From Williamwhitmania sp. (GTDB lineage: Bacteria; Bacteroidota; Bacteroidia; Bacteroidales; Williamwhitmaniaceae), in contig DATKVT010000176.1 in assembly GCA_035529935.1 (NCBI GenBank), forward strand, positions 1 through 41,421: 41,421 nt of DNA, read 5' to 3'. Below are positions 25,425-33,527 of the stretch, one piece after another (position 1 is the first letter of the stretch; each line of letters opens with the position of its first letter). The notes under the pieces are model-generated. The model was not told the origin of the DNA and searched no databases. It saw only the letters and a program-made list of their open reading frames with translations. Both the position numbers and the translations under genes were made by a program.

Positions 25425-26659
25425 TTGCAAATCTTCTCCAAGTCTTCAAAAAACCGTGGGTAGGATTTTGCCACGCATTCAGCTCCCTCTATGGTTACCT
25501 CCTCGCTGCCAACAAGTGCAGCCACTGCCACCGCCATCACAATTCGGTGGTCGTTATGCGAATTGATTCTGGCTCCGTGCATCTTTCCACCAGTAATATG
25601 CATGGAGTTTCCCTTTATTTTGATGACAATACCCAACTTTTCAAATTCACGCTGGAGGGCCTTTGCACGATCGCTCTCCTTGTGGGCAAGTCGCTCAATA
25701 CCAATAATTTCAGACTTTCCTAAACAGGAGGCGGCCAGGGCTACTAGCGGAGGAAAGAGGTCGGGACAGTCGGTAGCATCGAAGCAGAAGCTGGTGAGCG
25801 GTGTTTTTGAAACCTCAATGGCAGAATCTTTAAATCGGATGTTTGCTCCGGCTAGCCTTAAGGCCTCAAGGATGGCTCTATCTGCCTGCTGGGAATTTAA
25901 TATTAGATTATCAACCCTTACACTACCGCCAATGGCTCCTGCTACCAGCATGAAAGCTGCGCTGCTCCAATCGCCTTCCACATTAAAATTTGTAGGTTGG
26001 TAGTGTTGGCCTGCTTTAATATTAAATTGCCGGTAATTGGTGTTCTTAACAGCTATTCCAAACGTATGCATCACCTCGAGAGTAAGGTCGATATATGGTT
26101 TGCTTTTCAGGTTTTTCACCTGTAATACTACATCGTTTTTGGCTAAAGGTGCAGCCATCAGAAGACCGGTTAGCATTTGTGAACCGAGCGATCCATCGAG
26201 AGCAGCTTTACCACCTGTAAGTGGACCCTTTACCGAAATTGGAAGAAATCCTTCGGTGGTATGGCACTGGGCACCAAGCATACGGAGAGGCTCCTCTATT
26301 AGCTGCATGGGCCTTGTAACGAGCGAACCTTCGCCAATTAGGGTTATCTCCTCCGAGAATGTTGCTGCAATGGGGGTAAACATCCTAATGCTTAGACCCG
26401 ATTCACCACAGAAAAGTTGGTTCGCAGGCTTACCCTCCATTCCTGTTATGAAGAGTCTGGTAGCGTCGCCTTCGACCATCGCACCTAATGCAGTTGCAAT
26501 GCCTTGTGCAGCAAGGCTATCGTTACTTGACCCCACATTAGTTATCGTGCTTCTACCGGTGGCTAGCATTGCTGCCGCAATGGCACGTTGGGCTACGCTT
26601 TTTGAGGCTGGTACCGAAATTGTGCCGCTAACGGCCGAAGGCTTTATTACTCTCTTCAT
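25421..26659 (-). CDS. aroA: 3-phosphoshikimate 1-carboxyvinyltransferase (EPSP synthase)
   Basis: This enzyme joins shikimate 3-phosphate and phosphoenolpyruvate to give EPSP. The 412-residue protein has the N-terminal site SVPASKS, CGESGLSIRMF, SLVTRPM, the substrate-binding GSLGSQMLTGLL, EGDWSSAAFMLVAGA, LAHKESDRAKAL and C-terminal NSHNDHRIVMAVA. All are standard EPSP synthase elements in order. I chose the ATG at 26659, which begins KRVIKPSAVSGTISVPASKS; an ATG at 26698 would add 13 residues with no family match. The start lies 32 nt inside aroE, indicating translational coupling. Length is normal. Confidence 0.95.
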   Translation of the reverse strand: MKRVIKPSAVSGTISVPASKSVAQRAIAAAMLATGRSTITNVGSSNDSLAAQGIATALGAMVEGDATRLFITGMEGKPANQLFCGESGLSIRMFTPIAATFSEEITLIGEGSLVTRPMQLIEEPLRMLGAQCHTTEGFLPISVKGPLTGGKAALDGSLGSQMLTGLLMAAPLAKNDVVLQVKNLKSKPYIDLTLEVMHTFGIAVKNTNYRQFNIKAGQHYQPTNFNVEGDWSSAAFMLVAGAIGGSVRVDNLILNSQQADRAILEALRLAGANIRFKDSAIEVSKTPLTSFCFDATDCPDLFPPLVALAASCLGKSEIIGIERLAHKESDRAKALQREFEKLGIVIKIKGNSMHITGGKMHGARINSHNDHRIVMAVAVAALVGSEEVTIEGAECVAKSYPRFFEDLEKICK

Positions 26660-27566
26660 GAATAATCTCCTGAATGTCCAAGTCGGTTTTGTCCCCAACT
26701 GGAATAATTAAATCGGGTTTGAGCACACCAATGTCAAGGGTTTCGCTGAAATCAGGCGTTGAGATTATTAGCTTATCGGCATTAAGTTCCTCCTGAAACC
26801 CTGCTTCGAGCATAATTAGCGGTGGAGGGTCACCAAGGAAAAAATTATAGGCAAGTTCGGCCTGATGCACCAACCATCGTTCTCCTTGAATTACTTTGCA
26901 ACCAGATGTAGTAGCCATCGCTGCAACCTTTGATGCTTTGTAGTTAGCGTCAAGCACGGGAAGTGTAGAGGGTAGCGATTTCAAACTAAATGGATTTACA
27001 TCTGGGAGTAGTGTTGAAACCAGTAAGTCAAACTGACCAATCATCTCCTCTGCTTTTGCGATGCTTATTGCACTACACCCAATCTTATTTGCAAATCGTT
27101 CAGCTTTTAGAGTATTACGGTTGGCTATGAAAACATTTCCACCTGCCTTTAGTAACCCCCAAGCGGCTGCTTTTCCTGCACCACCAGCACCTAGTACGAG
27201 GCACTTTCGGTTGGCAATTGTTAAGCCTGCTTCTTCAACAGCACGAACAACGCCATAGCAATCGGTATTGTAGCCAATAGCTTTAGTCCCTTGTAATACA
27301 ATGGTATTTACGCTGCCAATATTCGCGGCCTCTTCTCCAACTGAGTCTAAACAGTTTAACACCGCCTCTTTAAAAGGTGAAGTGATGTTAGCACCCGAGA
27401 GACCTAGCTGTCGCATAGTGTCAACCACATCGTGACCGTCGTCCAACCAAACACGCGTGTAGAAGGCATCAACCTTTTCTTGGGCAAATACGTGATTGAA
27501 CATTTGGGGGCTTTTGCTATGTAGCACGGGGTTCCCAAATACTGCAAAAATTAGTTTCTTACTCAC
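26628..27566 (-). CDS. aroE: Shikimate dehydrogenase with C-terminal extension
   Basis: This enzyme reduces 3-dehydroshikimate to shikimate with NADPH. The 312-residue protein has FGNPVLHSKSPQMFNHVF, the catalytic Lys in NITSPFKEAV, the Asp in GYNTDCYG, the nucleotide site GAGGAGKAA, IANRN and the C-terminal WLVHQAELAYNFFLG. The usual family length is about 245-290, and the core ends soon after that last motif. About 45 further residues (from roughly 268, including DLDIQEIIHEESN) are extra and match nothing I recognise. It overlaps aroD by 8 nt upstream and aroA by 32 nt downstream. Confidence 0.93.
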   Translation of the reverse strand: MSKKLIFAVFGNPVLHSKSPQMFNHVFAQEKVDAFYTRVWLDDGHDVVDTMRQLGLSGANITSPFKEAVLNCLDSVGEEAANIGSVNTIVLQGTKAIGYNTDCYGVVRAVEEAGLTIANRKCLVLGAGGAGKAAAWGLLKAGGNVFIANRNTLKAERFANKIGCSAISIAKAEEMIGQFDLLVSTLLPDVNPFSLKSLPSTLPVLDANYKASKVAAMATTSGCKVIQGERWLVHQAELAYNFFLGDPPPLIMLEAGFQEELNADKLIISTPDFSETLDIGVLKPDLIIPVGDKTDLDIQEIIHEESNKAFGR

Positions 27567-28197
27567 CTTTATTTATTATTTGAAAAATTTGTTGCATTTC
27601 GTGGTATGGTAGCTGGCCGGGAGCGGTAATTCCTGCTTTGCCAGCAGCAAAAGTAAAGGGTGCTCCCAGAAATGGAGCTGCTATGCGTGTTACTATTCCC
27701 AGTGGACCCATACCAATAGCAATAAGCTTTGTGAAATGAGCATAGAGCGATAGAATACGAGCTGAATCCTCTTTTGAGTTACACTGGCACGCTAGCTTAA
27801 CCAATTCTGCTCCTTGTGATTGCATGGCTTGTATCAGACTAATAAGTTCTGTGGAAGCGGGTGTTTCCTGAAAGTTATGGCTACTGATTATCACCCTTAC
27901 CCTATTTTGGTGGGCCATCTCTTTGATCTCATTTTTCCATTCCTGCCCAGCCTCATTTTCGATATCAACATAGGCTGCTCCGCCAGCAATGGCAGCTGAT
28001 AGACGTTTCTTCCGTTCCTGGTCGCTCAACTTATTTGGTCGGCAGGTTGCAATAAGGTTTGCATGCGACCGAAAGATTTTCTCAATATCGGCAAGGCTAT
28101 TGTCCATCAGGTCGAGCCGAAGTTCTACCATCGGCAACTCTTTTATTTCATTTAGAATTTCAGAGGTTTTGAGACCCGAAAGGCTTACACAAATCAT
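27559..28197 (-). CDS. aroD: 3-dehydroquinate dehydratase, type I
   Basis: This enzyme removes water from 3-dehydroquinate to give 3-dehydroshikimate through a Schiff base. The 212-residue protein has the type I features: ELRLD near the start, the catalytic His in VIISSHNFQETP, the Schiff-base Lys in ELVKLACQ, and C-terminal GMGPLGIVTRIAAPFLGAPFTFA. It is not the unrelated small type II enzyme. I chose the ATG at 28197 (MICVSLSGL), 23 nt after the aroB stop. The in-frame ATG at 28245 would overlap aroB and adds 16 unsupported residues. Slightly short of the usual 225-250. Confidence 0.93.
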   Translation of the reverse strand: MICVSLSGLKTSEILNEIKELPMVELRLDLMDNSLADIEKIFRSHANLIATCRPNKLSDQERKKRLSAAIAGGAAYVDIENEAGQEWKNEIKEMAHQNRVRVIISSHNFQETPASTELISLIQAMQSQGAELVKLACQCNSKEDSARILSLYAHFTKLIAIGMGPLGIVTRIAAPFLGAPFTFAAGKAGITAPGQLPYHEMQQIFQIINKGE

Positions 28198-28220
28198 TGT
28201 TTTGTTTCGTTTAGGAGCGA

Positions 28221-29252
28221 TTAATGATCTGCTCCAAGTATGCACTCCTTGAGCTTATCCACAGGAATATTATCAATTTTAACCTGTCCAATCCCATTCA
28301 TCATCACAAAATGAAGATTTCCACCCTCACGTTTTTTGTCACGCAACATTGCTTCCACTGCGGCTTCACGCGACACATCGGTGGAGACGGGCAATCCCAA
28401 GTTTTTAAGTAGAGCAATGGTTCTTTCCTTCTCTTTCGACTTGAGTAGCCCTCGTTTTTCAGAGAGCCAAGCAGTAAAAGCTATGCCGATGCTTACCGCT
28501 TCACCGTGGGGTATTCCAGTTATCTTTTCGATGGCGTGGCCCCACGTGTGGCCAAGGTTTAGCTTGCGTCGCTCCCCCTTTTCGCGTTCATCGAGCGAAA
28601 CAATAGCTGCTTTAATGCTGATGCTGTTGATAACCAGCTCATCTATTATTTCTTTTTCGAGCGAAAGGGCCTTGTGGTAATTGACTTCCAACCTCTCAAA
28701 CATTGCCTTATCGGCAATGAGGGTATGCTTAACCACCTCAGCAAAACCACATCGGAGCTCAGTAATGGGAAGTGTGGACAGCAATGCTGTATCGCAAATC
28801 ACAAACTCAGGCTGGTTAAATGTACCAATTATATTCTTGTAGCCGTCAAGATCGAGGCCATTCTTTCCGCCAACGCTGGCGTCTACCTGTGAAAGGAGGG
28901 TGGTCGAAACAAATCCGAATCGAATTCCACGCATGTAAGTTGAGGCTATAAACCCGGCTACATCGCATACCACTCCACCGCCAATTCCAACAATAAACGA
29001 CTTTCTATCAGCATTTTCCTGAAGTAACCATCGGTAGATTTCTTCAGCAACCTTAAGCGATTTGGATTCTTCTCCCGGTTCAATAATAAAGAGTGGCATT
29101 CGAGGGAAGTGGCTTTGGTAGAGCTGATAAACATTTTTGTCGGTAATAATAAAGGTATTCTCCTCGGGGATGTATTCCTTTAGCTTTAGAAGGCTTTCCC
29201 CAACTAAGATGGTAGAAGAGGAGTGTTGGCCTTGCACGTTTATTTTTTTCAT
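28221..29252 (-). CDS. aroB: 3-dehydroquinate synthase
   Basis: This NAD- and metal-dependent enzyme cyclises DAHP to 3-dehydroquinate. The 343-residue protein has GIGGGVVCDVAGFIASTYMRG (nucleotide binding, in part), FVSTTLLSQVDASVGGK, the metal ligands in FAEVVKH and LGHTWGHAIE, and GEAVSIGIA. Length is normal. It sits third of the five pathway-order genes, 55 bp downstream of the DAHP synthase-chorismate mutase gene. Confidence 0.96.
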   Translation of the reverse strand: MKKINVQGQHSSSTILVGESLLKLKEYIPEENTFIITDKNVYQLYQSHFPRMPLFIIEPGEESKSLKVAEEIYRWLLQENADRKSFIVGIGGGVVCDVAGFIASTYMRGIRFGFVSTTLLSQVDASVGGKNGLDLDGYKNIIGTFNQPEFVICDTALLSTLPITELRCGFAEVVKHTLIADKAMFERLEVNYHKALSLEKEIIDELVINSISIKAAIVSLDEREKGERRKLNLGHTWGHAIEKITGIPHGEAVSIGIAFTAWLSEKRGLLKSKEKERTIALLKNLGLPVSTDVSREAAVEAMLRDKKREGGNLHFVMMNGIGQVKIDNIPVDKLKECILGADH

Positions 29253-29307
29253 GGCGGTGCTATTTGGAATTACAGCATAAATTTAGACCATTATTCAATA
29301 CTAGGTC

Positions 29308-30396
29308 TCATTTTTCTCGAAGAATATCGGCCTGAAGTAATACTGACTCTTCATGAATTGCATTGAAAAGCCCTTCGGCAAAGGTTGGTCGAAGACCCCG
29401 ATTTTGTGCGGTTGTCTTTACCTTTATCATAACATCCTTCCAGCGTTTAGGTTGAATCACATTAAGGTTTTCTTCACTTTTTAATGCTGCAATCTTTTCA
29501 ACGGTATGCATTCTACGGGCTAATATACTAATTAACTGGTCATCGATCTCGTCGATTTCCGCCCTCAGGTTGTTAAGGTGGAGGTTGTTAGGCTCTACCT
29601 CACTAGACTGTATGAGGCTGGACAGCATTGTGCCGAAACTTTCAGGGGTGAGTTGTTGCCGTGCATCGCTCCAAGCAGTTTCGGGTGTAATGTGAGTTTC
29701 CACCATAAGGCCATGCATTCTAATGTCGAAAGCTCGCTGAGCAAGGGATGGCACGAGCTCCCGCTTTCCTGAAATGTGGCTGGGGTCGCAAAGCACAGGT
29801 AGTTCGGGAAATTTGCGCATCATTTCCAGGGGTATATGCCAGGATGGTTGATTCCGCAGTTCGGTTTTTTCCCAAGTGAAGAATCCGCGGTGAATGGCAC
29901 CCAACTTGCGTATTCCTACAGCGTGTAGTCGCTCTATTGCACCAAGCCAGAGGTCGAGGTCGGGGCTAAGCGGATTTTTCACTAACACAGGAATGTCAAC
30001 GCCACGAAGCGACTCAGCAATTTCCTGCATTGCAAAGGGATTGGAGGTGGTGCGAGCGCCAATCCAAAGTAGGTCTACGCCATACTTAATGGCTTCAAAA
30101 GCATGCTTGGCGGAACCAATTTCGGTGGCAACTGCCAACCCGGTTTCCCTCTTAACGCGTCGTAGCCACTCTAGCCCAACGCTGCCAACACCTTCAAAGG
30201 AGTTGGGTTGGGTTCTTGGTTTCCAAATACCGGCGCGAAAAATATGCACACGGCCATCTGCTTTGAGCTGTGTGGCGGTTGCCATTACCTGTTCCTCCGT
30301 TTCGGCGCTGCAAGGTCCTGCAATAATTAGCGGCTCGTTAATTCCTAGTAGCCACTCCTTGGGAGGAACTATTCCATCGAATCTTTTTGTTTCCAT
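29308..30396 (-). CDS. aroF: Bifunctional DAHP synthase / chorismate mutase type II
   Basis: Residues 1-265 are a class I DAHP synthase: GPCSAET at 27-33, RAGIWKPRTQPNSFEG, TEIGSA, LWIGARTTSNPF, VLVKNPL, and PVLCDPSHISGKRE. Residues about 272-362 are an AroQ-type chorismate mutase with LRAEIDEIDDQLISILARRM and later AALKSEENL. The protein therefore catalyses both the entry step of the shikimate pathway and the branch from chorismate to prephenate. The fusion order, synthase first and mutase at the C-terminus, is that seen in Bacteroidetes. Feedback control through the mutase domain is known for related fusions, but is not visible here. It starts 4 nt after tyrA. Confidence 0.95.
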   Translation of the reverse strand: METKRFDGIVPPKEWLLGINEPLIIAGPCSAETEEQVMATATQLKADGRVHIFRAGIWKPRTQPNSFEGVGSVGLEWLRRVKRETGLAVATEIGSAKHAFEAIKYGVDLLWIGARTTSNPFAMQEIAESLRGVDIPVLVKNPLSPDLDLWLGAIERLHAVGIRKLGAIHRGFFTWEKTELRNQPSWHIPLEMMRKFPELPVLCDPSHISGKRELVPSLAQRAFDIRMHGLMVETHITPETAWSDARQQLTPESFGTMLSSLIQSSEVEPNNLHLNNLRAEIDEIDDQLISILARRMHTVEKIAALKSEENLNVIQPKRWKDVMIKVKTTAQNRGLRPTFAEGLFNAIHEESVLLQADILREK

Positions 30397-30400
30397 TTTC

Positions 30401-31252
30401 TTATTCCTTGAGTTGTTTTAACTGTTCAATTTTGTTCTGTAGTGCGTTAGCTTTTACTATAATGGCTTGCATTGCAGCAACATTATCCGATTCAAGGGCA
30501 TCGACGGTTGCTTCAAGATTCTCAATCAACTTTCGAATTCCTTTTGCCACGTTGGTTTTGTTCTGAAAAAGAACGGGAAGCCATACTTCAGCTGTGCTTC
30601 CGGAAATTCTGGTGGTGGATTCAAAGCCTGTTCCTACCCATTCTAAAATTCCATCGCTACCGTTTATTGCATTGCTAAGGCAGAATGCGGTTGCTTGTGG
30701 TAGGTGTGAAATATCAGCCATAATGGAATCGTGTAATTTGGGTGTGAGATAGAATGGGTTCATCTTTAGTTCCACAATGAGCTTACTTACCGCCAAAAGG
30801 GCTTTACCCGAACTCTTTTCCGACTCACAGATAGCAATCCTTTTGCCCTCGTAAAGGTTTGGAACAGCAAACTGTGGCCCTGTTTTTTCGCTACCGGTCA
30901 TGGGGTGTGCAGCTACAAACTTCGACCGGTAAGGATGATCGGCAATACGTTGGCATATAACCTCCTTGGTAGAGGAAATATCCATGACCACCGTATTCAC
31001 TCCTACTGTATCAAGTATTGAGGATACTAGCTTTAGCGTAACATCGGCTGGTGTAGCGAAAATTACTATGTTGGATATGGCTACAGCCATTTCCATTGGC
31101 AGGGCTTCATGTATGTAGCCTTTATCCAAGGCAAAGCATAAATTTTTAGGTGAGTTATCTACGCCAACTATATGCCAAGAATGGCCAAGACTTGCTGCCA
31201 ATGAACAACCCATCATTCCAGCTCCAATAATGGTTATAATCTGCTTTTCCAT
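30401..31252 (-). CDS. tyrA: Prephenate dehydrogenase
   Basis: This enzyme oxidises prephenate to 4-hydroxyphenylpyruvate on the way to Tyr. The 283-residue protein has the nucleotide-binding GAGMMG (residues 10-15) and VGVDNS, then FATPAD, VMDISSTKE and the substrate-binding FVAAHPMTGSEKTGP. The His in ISHLPQATAF is also the family position. No chorismate mutase or ACT domain is fused; the mutase is on the neighbouring DAHP synthase. It begins 2 nt after the aminotransferase stop. Confidence 0.94.
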   Translation of the reverse strand: MEKQIITIIGAGMMGCSLAASLGHSWHIVGVDNSPKNLCFALDKGYIHEALPMEMAVAISNIVIFATPADVTLKLVSSILDTVGVNTVVMDISSTKEVICQRIADHPYRSKFVAAHPMTGSEKTGPQFAVPNLYEGKRIAICESEKSSGKALLAVSKLIVELKMNPFYLTPKLHDSIMADISHLPQATAFCLSNAINGSDGILEWVGTGFESTTRISGSTAEVWLPVLFQNKTNVAKGIRKLIENLEATVDALESDNVAAMQAIIVKANALQNKIEQLKQLKE

Positions 31253-31254
31253 GG

Positions 31255-32424
31255 CTAGCGATGTATATCGAACGACTGAAGTCTACACCGGGCGTCGGCA
31301 AGCGTTTTTTCGCTTGCGCAAAGTGAAATTCGCAGGTATCCTTCTCCAGCTGAGCCAAACACGGTTCCGGGTGTAAAAAATACCCTTGTTTGTTTTAGTA
31401 TCTCATCACAGAAGGTCTCCGTGCTGAATACCCAGTCTGGAATCTTTGCCCAAACAAACATGCCTGCTTGGTTGGCATTTGCTCTGCAACCAAGCATCTC
31501 AGCCATGCTAATCGCAAGTTCTTGTCGAATGCTGTAGTGCTTGTTCAGCATGCTGTACCAATCGTCCTCGACGTTTAAAGCTGCCGCCGCTGCCAGCTGA
31601 ACGGGAAGCGACATGCCGGAGTCCATGTTGCTCTTAAGCTGCAACACCGCTTTTACAACGGACTCTTGTCCAGCCAACATGCCAACCCTCCAACCCGCCA
31701 TGTTGTGCGACTTGCTTAGAGAATTCAGCTCAACGGCCACCTCCTTGGCCCCAGGAATTGATAGAATACTTGCGGGGTTTTCGTTAAGGATAAAGCTGTA
31801 GGGATTGTCGGCGCAGATGAGGATATTGTGCCTCCTTCCGAATTCAACGAGCTGAGTCATAAGCTCTGGCGTAGCCTTTGCTCCTGTGGGCATGTGCGGG
31901 TAGTTTACCCACATCATCTTCACCCTACTCAAATCAAGACTTTCAAGAAGAGAGAAATCTGGGTGATATCCCGCTGCCTCCTCCAAAAGATAAGGTATAG
32001 GTGTGGCTCCAGCGAGCAGCGCGGCATTGGCGTAGGTTGGATAGCCGGGGTTGGGAACCAATACCTCATCACCTGGATTTAAAAAAGCCATGGAGAGGTG
32101 CATGATTCCTTCCTTGGAACCAAGAAGCGGCAGCACTTCTGTGGTGGGGTTTAAATCGACGTTGAAGAAGCGCTTATACCAATTGGAAAAGGATTTCCGA
32201 AGTTCTGGTATTCCTTTATAGCTCTGGTAGCCATTGCTGTGCTCAAGGTTGTTTGCTGCTGCCAAGCTGGCGAACATTTCGGGGGGTGGGGGCAAATCGG
32301 GATTGCCAATGCCTAGGTTAATAACCTCAATGCCCTGTTGCTTGAGCCGCTCAATTTCTGAGAGTTTTCTTGAGAAAAAGTATTCCTCTACCTGGATAAG
32401 CCTATTGGATGTTGGGACAATCAT
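31255..32424 (-). CDS. Class I/II aminotransferase, probably aromatic
   Basis: This 389-residue fold-type I PLP enzyme has LGIGNPDLPPP, the PLP Asp in ADNPYSF (residue about 206), the Schiff-base Lys at about 238 in SLSKSHNMAGWRVG, and the C-terminal YLRISLC with the carboxylate-binding Arg. Between pheA and tyrA it most likely converts phenylpyruvate and 4-hydroxyphenylpyruvate to Phe and Tyr, with sequence similarity also to LL-diaminopimelate aminotransferases. The motif that is usually N-P-T-G reads M-P-T-G here (NYPHMPTGA), so a normally conserved PLP-contacting Asn is Met. This variant may be a subfamily trait. Confidence 0.88.
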   Translation of the reverse strand: MIVPTSNRLIQVEEYFFSRKLSEIERLKQQGIEVINLGIGNPDLPPPPEMFASLAAANNLEHSNGYQSYKGIPELRKSFSNWYKRFFNVDLNPTTEVLPLLGSKEGIMHLSMAFLNPGDEVLVPNPGYPTYANAALLAGATPIPYLLEEAAGYHPDFSLLESLDLSRVKMMWVNYPHMPTGAKATPELMTQLVEFGRRHNILICADNPYSFILNENPASILSIPGAKEVAVELNSLSKSHNMAGWRVGMLAGQESVVKAVLQLKSNMDSGMSLPVQLAAAAALNVEDDWYSMLNKHYSIRQELAISMAEMLGCRANANQAGMFVWAKIPDWVFSTETFCDEILKQTRVFFTPGTVFGSAGEGYLRISLCASEKTLADARCRLQSFDIHR

Positions 32425-32447
32425 TGCATTCCGAATTAAGATTTTGT

Positions 32448-33278
32448 TTATAATACTACCTTTCCTTGTGGATATTCGCCAATTAGTTGCAGCGAGTTTA
32501 CCCTTTGCCGGACTTGCTCCAGCGTGCTGCGGTATCGGTTGTAATTGGTGAAGGTTATATCAGCATGGAAGTAGTACTCCCAGCTTCGGCCAACCATTGG
32601 AAGCGACTGAAGCATGGTGAGGTCGATTCCGTTTTCGGCCAATATTTTAAGCGTTGTGGCTAGGCTACCTACCTGGTGGTCAACTGAAAAGCAGAGGCTG
32701 GCTTTATTTGCCCCTTCTAACTGCTGGGGTTTCTTTTCTACAATGAGGAATCGTGTGTAGTTCTCCTTATTCGATTCAATAGAGGCGGCGATGATATTTA
32801 ATCCATACTGAATGGCGGCAAGCTTGCTACCAATTGCAGCAGTGCCATGTTGACCCTTTTGTGCAATTTGCTGAGCAGCTAGGGCGGTATCGTCTACCTC
32901 TACGAGCTTAACGCTCGCCAACCTATTGGTAAATTGGCTGCATTGGGCAAGCGCCATCGGATGGGAGTGAATTTCCCCTATTGAATCAACCGTTTCACCG
33001 GGCAGAGCCATCAGGTTCTGGACAATGCGAAGGTAAATCTCCCCCGTAACAAAGAGCTTTGTCTCCCTCAGCAGCGCATAGTTTGGCAGAATGCTGCCTA
33101 CGACCGAATTTTCTACTGCCATTAAACCAAAACTGGCGATACCATCCGAAACATGTTGAACCAGTTGGCGAAAGGTCATACATTCATCAATCTCGATGGG
33201 GTGCATAAAATATTGCTGGGCTGCCATCTCGTGAAATGAGCCTAGAATTCCTTGGATTGCTACTTTTGAAGGGTTCAT
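32448..33278 (-). CDS. pheA: Prephenate dehydratase
   Basis: This enzyme converts prephenate to phenylpyruvate. The 276-residue protein has the N-terminal QGILGSFHEMAA, MAVENSVVGSI, SHPMALAQC, DDTALAAQ and the catalytic NYTRFLIV. An ACT domain follows at about residues 195-270 (KASLCFSVDHQVGSLATTL), which in relatives binds Phe for feedback inhibition. No chorismate mutase is fused. It is the first structural gene of the cluster and follows the tandem leader-peptide attenuators, with the second terminator's T run ending about 16 nt before its ATG. Confidence 0.95.
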   Translation of the reverse strand: MNPSKVAIQGILGSFHEMAAQQYFMHPIEIDECMTFRQLVQHVSDGIASFGLMAVENSVVGSILPNYALLRETKLFVTGEIYLRIVQNLMALPGETVDSIGEIHSHPMALAQCSQFTNRLASVKLVEVDDTALAAQQIAQKGQHGTAAIGSKLAAIQYGLNIIAASIESNKENYTRFLIVEKKPQQLEGANKASLCFSVDHQVGSLATTLKILAENGIDLTMLQSLPMVGRSWEYYFHADITFTNYNRYRSTLEQVRQRVNSLQLIGEYPQGKVVL

Positions 33279-33294
33279 TATTCCTATCTTTTAA

Positions 33295-33327
33295 TAAAAA
33301 AAAGAGGCTCCCCATCTGGGGAACCTC
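33295..33327 (-). terminator. Attenuator terminator 2, before pheA
   Basis: On the minus strand GAGGTTCCCC and GGGGAGCCTC pair over 10 bp (one G-U) around AGAT, followed by eight T residues. It lies 35 nt after the stop of leader peptide 2 and ends just before pheA. Its 5' arm (33319-33325) can instead pair with 33355-33361 (GGGAACT), right at the leader stop codon. Confidence 0.92.
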
Positions 33328-33361
33328 AAAAGTCTTGTTTGCACACACTTTCTTAGTTCCC

Positions 33362-33463
33362 TCAGTTGTCGAAGAAATAGTAATAGAAAAAGTAAAACTG
33401 ACCTGCTCCATTTTGGAGGCAAGGGGAGGAGAGTTGCATGTACCGTTGGTTGTTCATAATCAT
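33362..33463 (-). CDS. Aromatic leader peptide 2 (33 codons)
   Basis: A short frame of 33 codons plus TGA begins ATG ATT ATG. Codons 23-31 encode nine aromatic residues in a row, FYFFYYYFF, followed by D-N and stop. That is five Phe and four Tyr, with no Trp codon. Such a run has no likely role in a product and is the classic mark of a leader peptide whose translation senses charged tRNA-Phe and tRNA-Tyr. The segment GGGAACT immediately after the stop begins the alternative hairpin with terminator 2. When the ribosome reaches the stop, this segment would be covered and the terminator would form. A stall in the aromatic run leaves it free. A start six bases later is possible. Confidence 0.88.
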   Translation of the reverse strand: MIMNNQRYMQLSSPCLQNGAGQFYFFYYYFFDN

Positions 33464-33465
33464 AA

Positions 33466-33495
33466 ATTAAAAAAGCCCCGTTTTCGCGGGGCTTT
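33466..33495 (-). terminator. Attenuator terminator 1
   Basis: On the minus strand AAAGCCCCG and CGGGGCTTT form a 9-bp stem with loop CGAAAA and a run of T residues. It lies 32 nt after leader 1 and just before leader 2. It could also end read-through from rpe, for which I see no other terminator. Its 5' arm (33488-33494) can pair with GGGGCTT at 33541-33547 inside leader 1. Confidence 0.88.
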
Positions 33496-33527
33496 CTATT
33501 TGGTATTTCAAACTATCTATCTAAAAA

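Noticed and set aside
24895..26711. Plus-strand frames up to 224 codons opposite aroA and aroC
   Set aside because: The minus-strand frames carry all catalytic motifs of the two enzymes. The opposite frames have none.
29253..29307. Possible hairpin between the DAHP synthase gene and aroB
   Set aside because: The 5-bp AGACC/GGTCT stem with a long loop and no T run is too weak to call a terminator or regulator.
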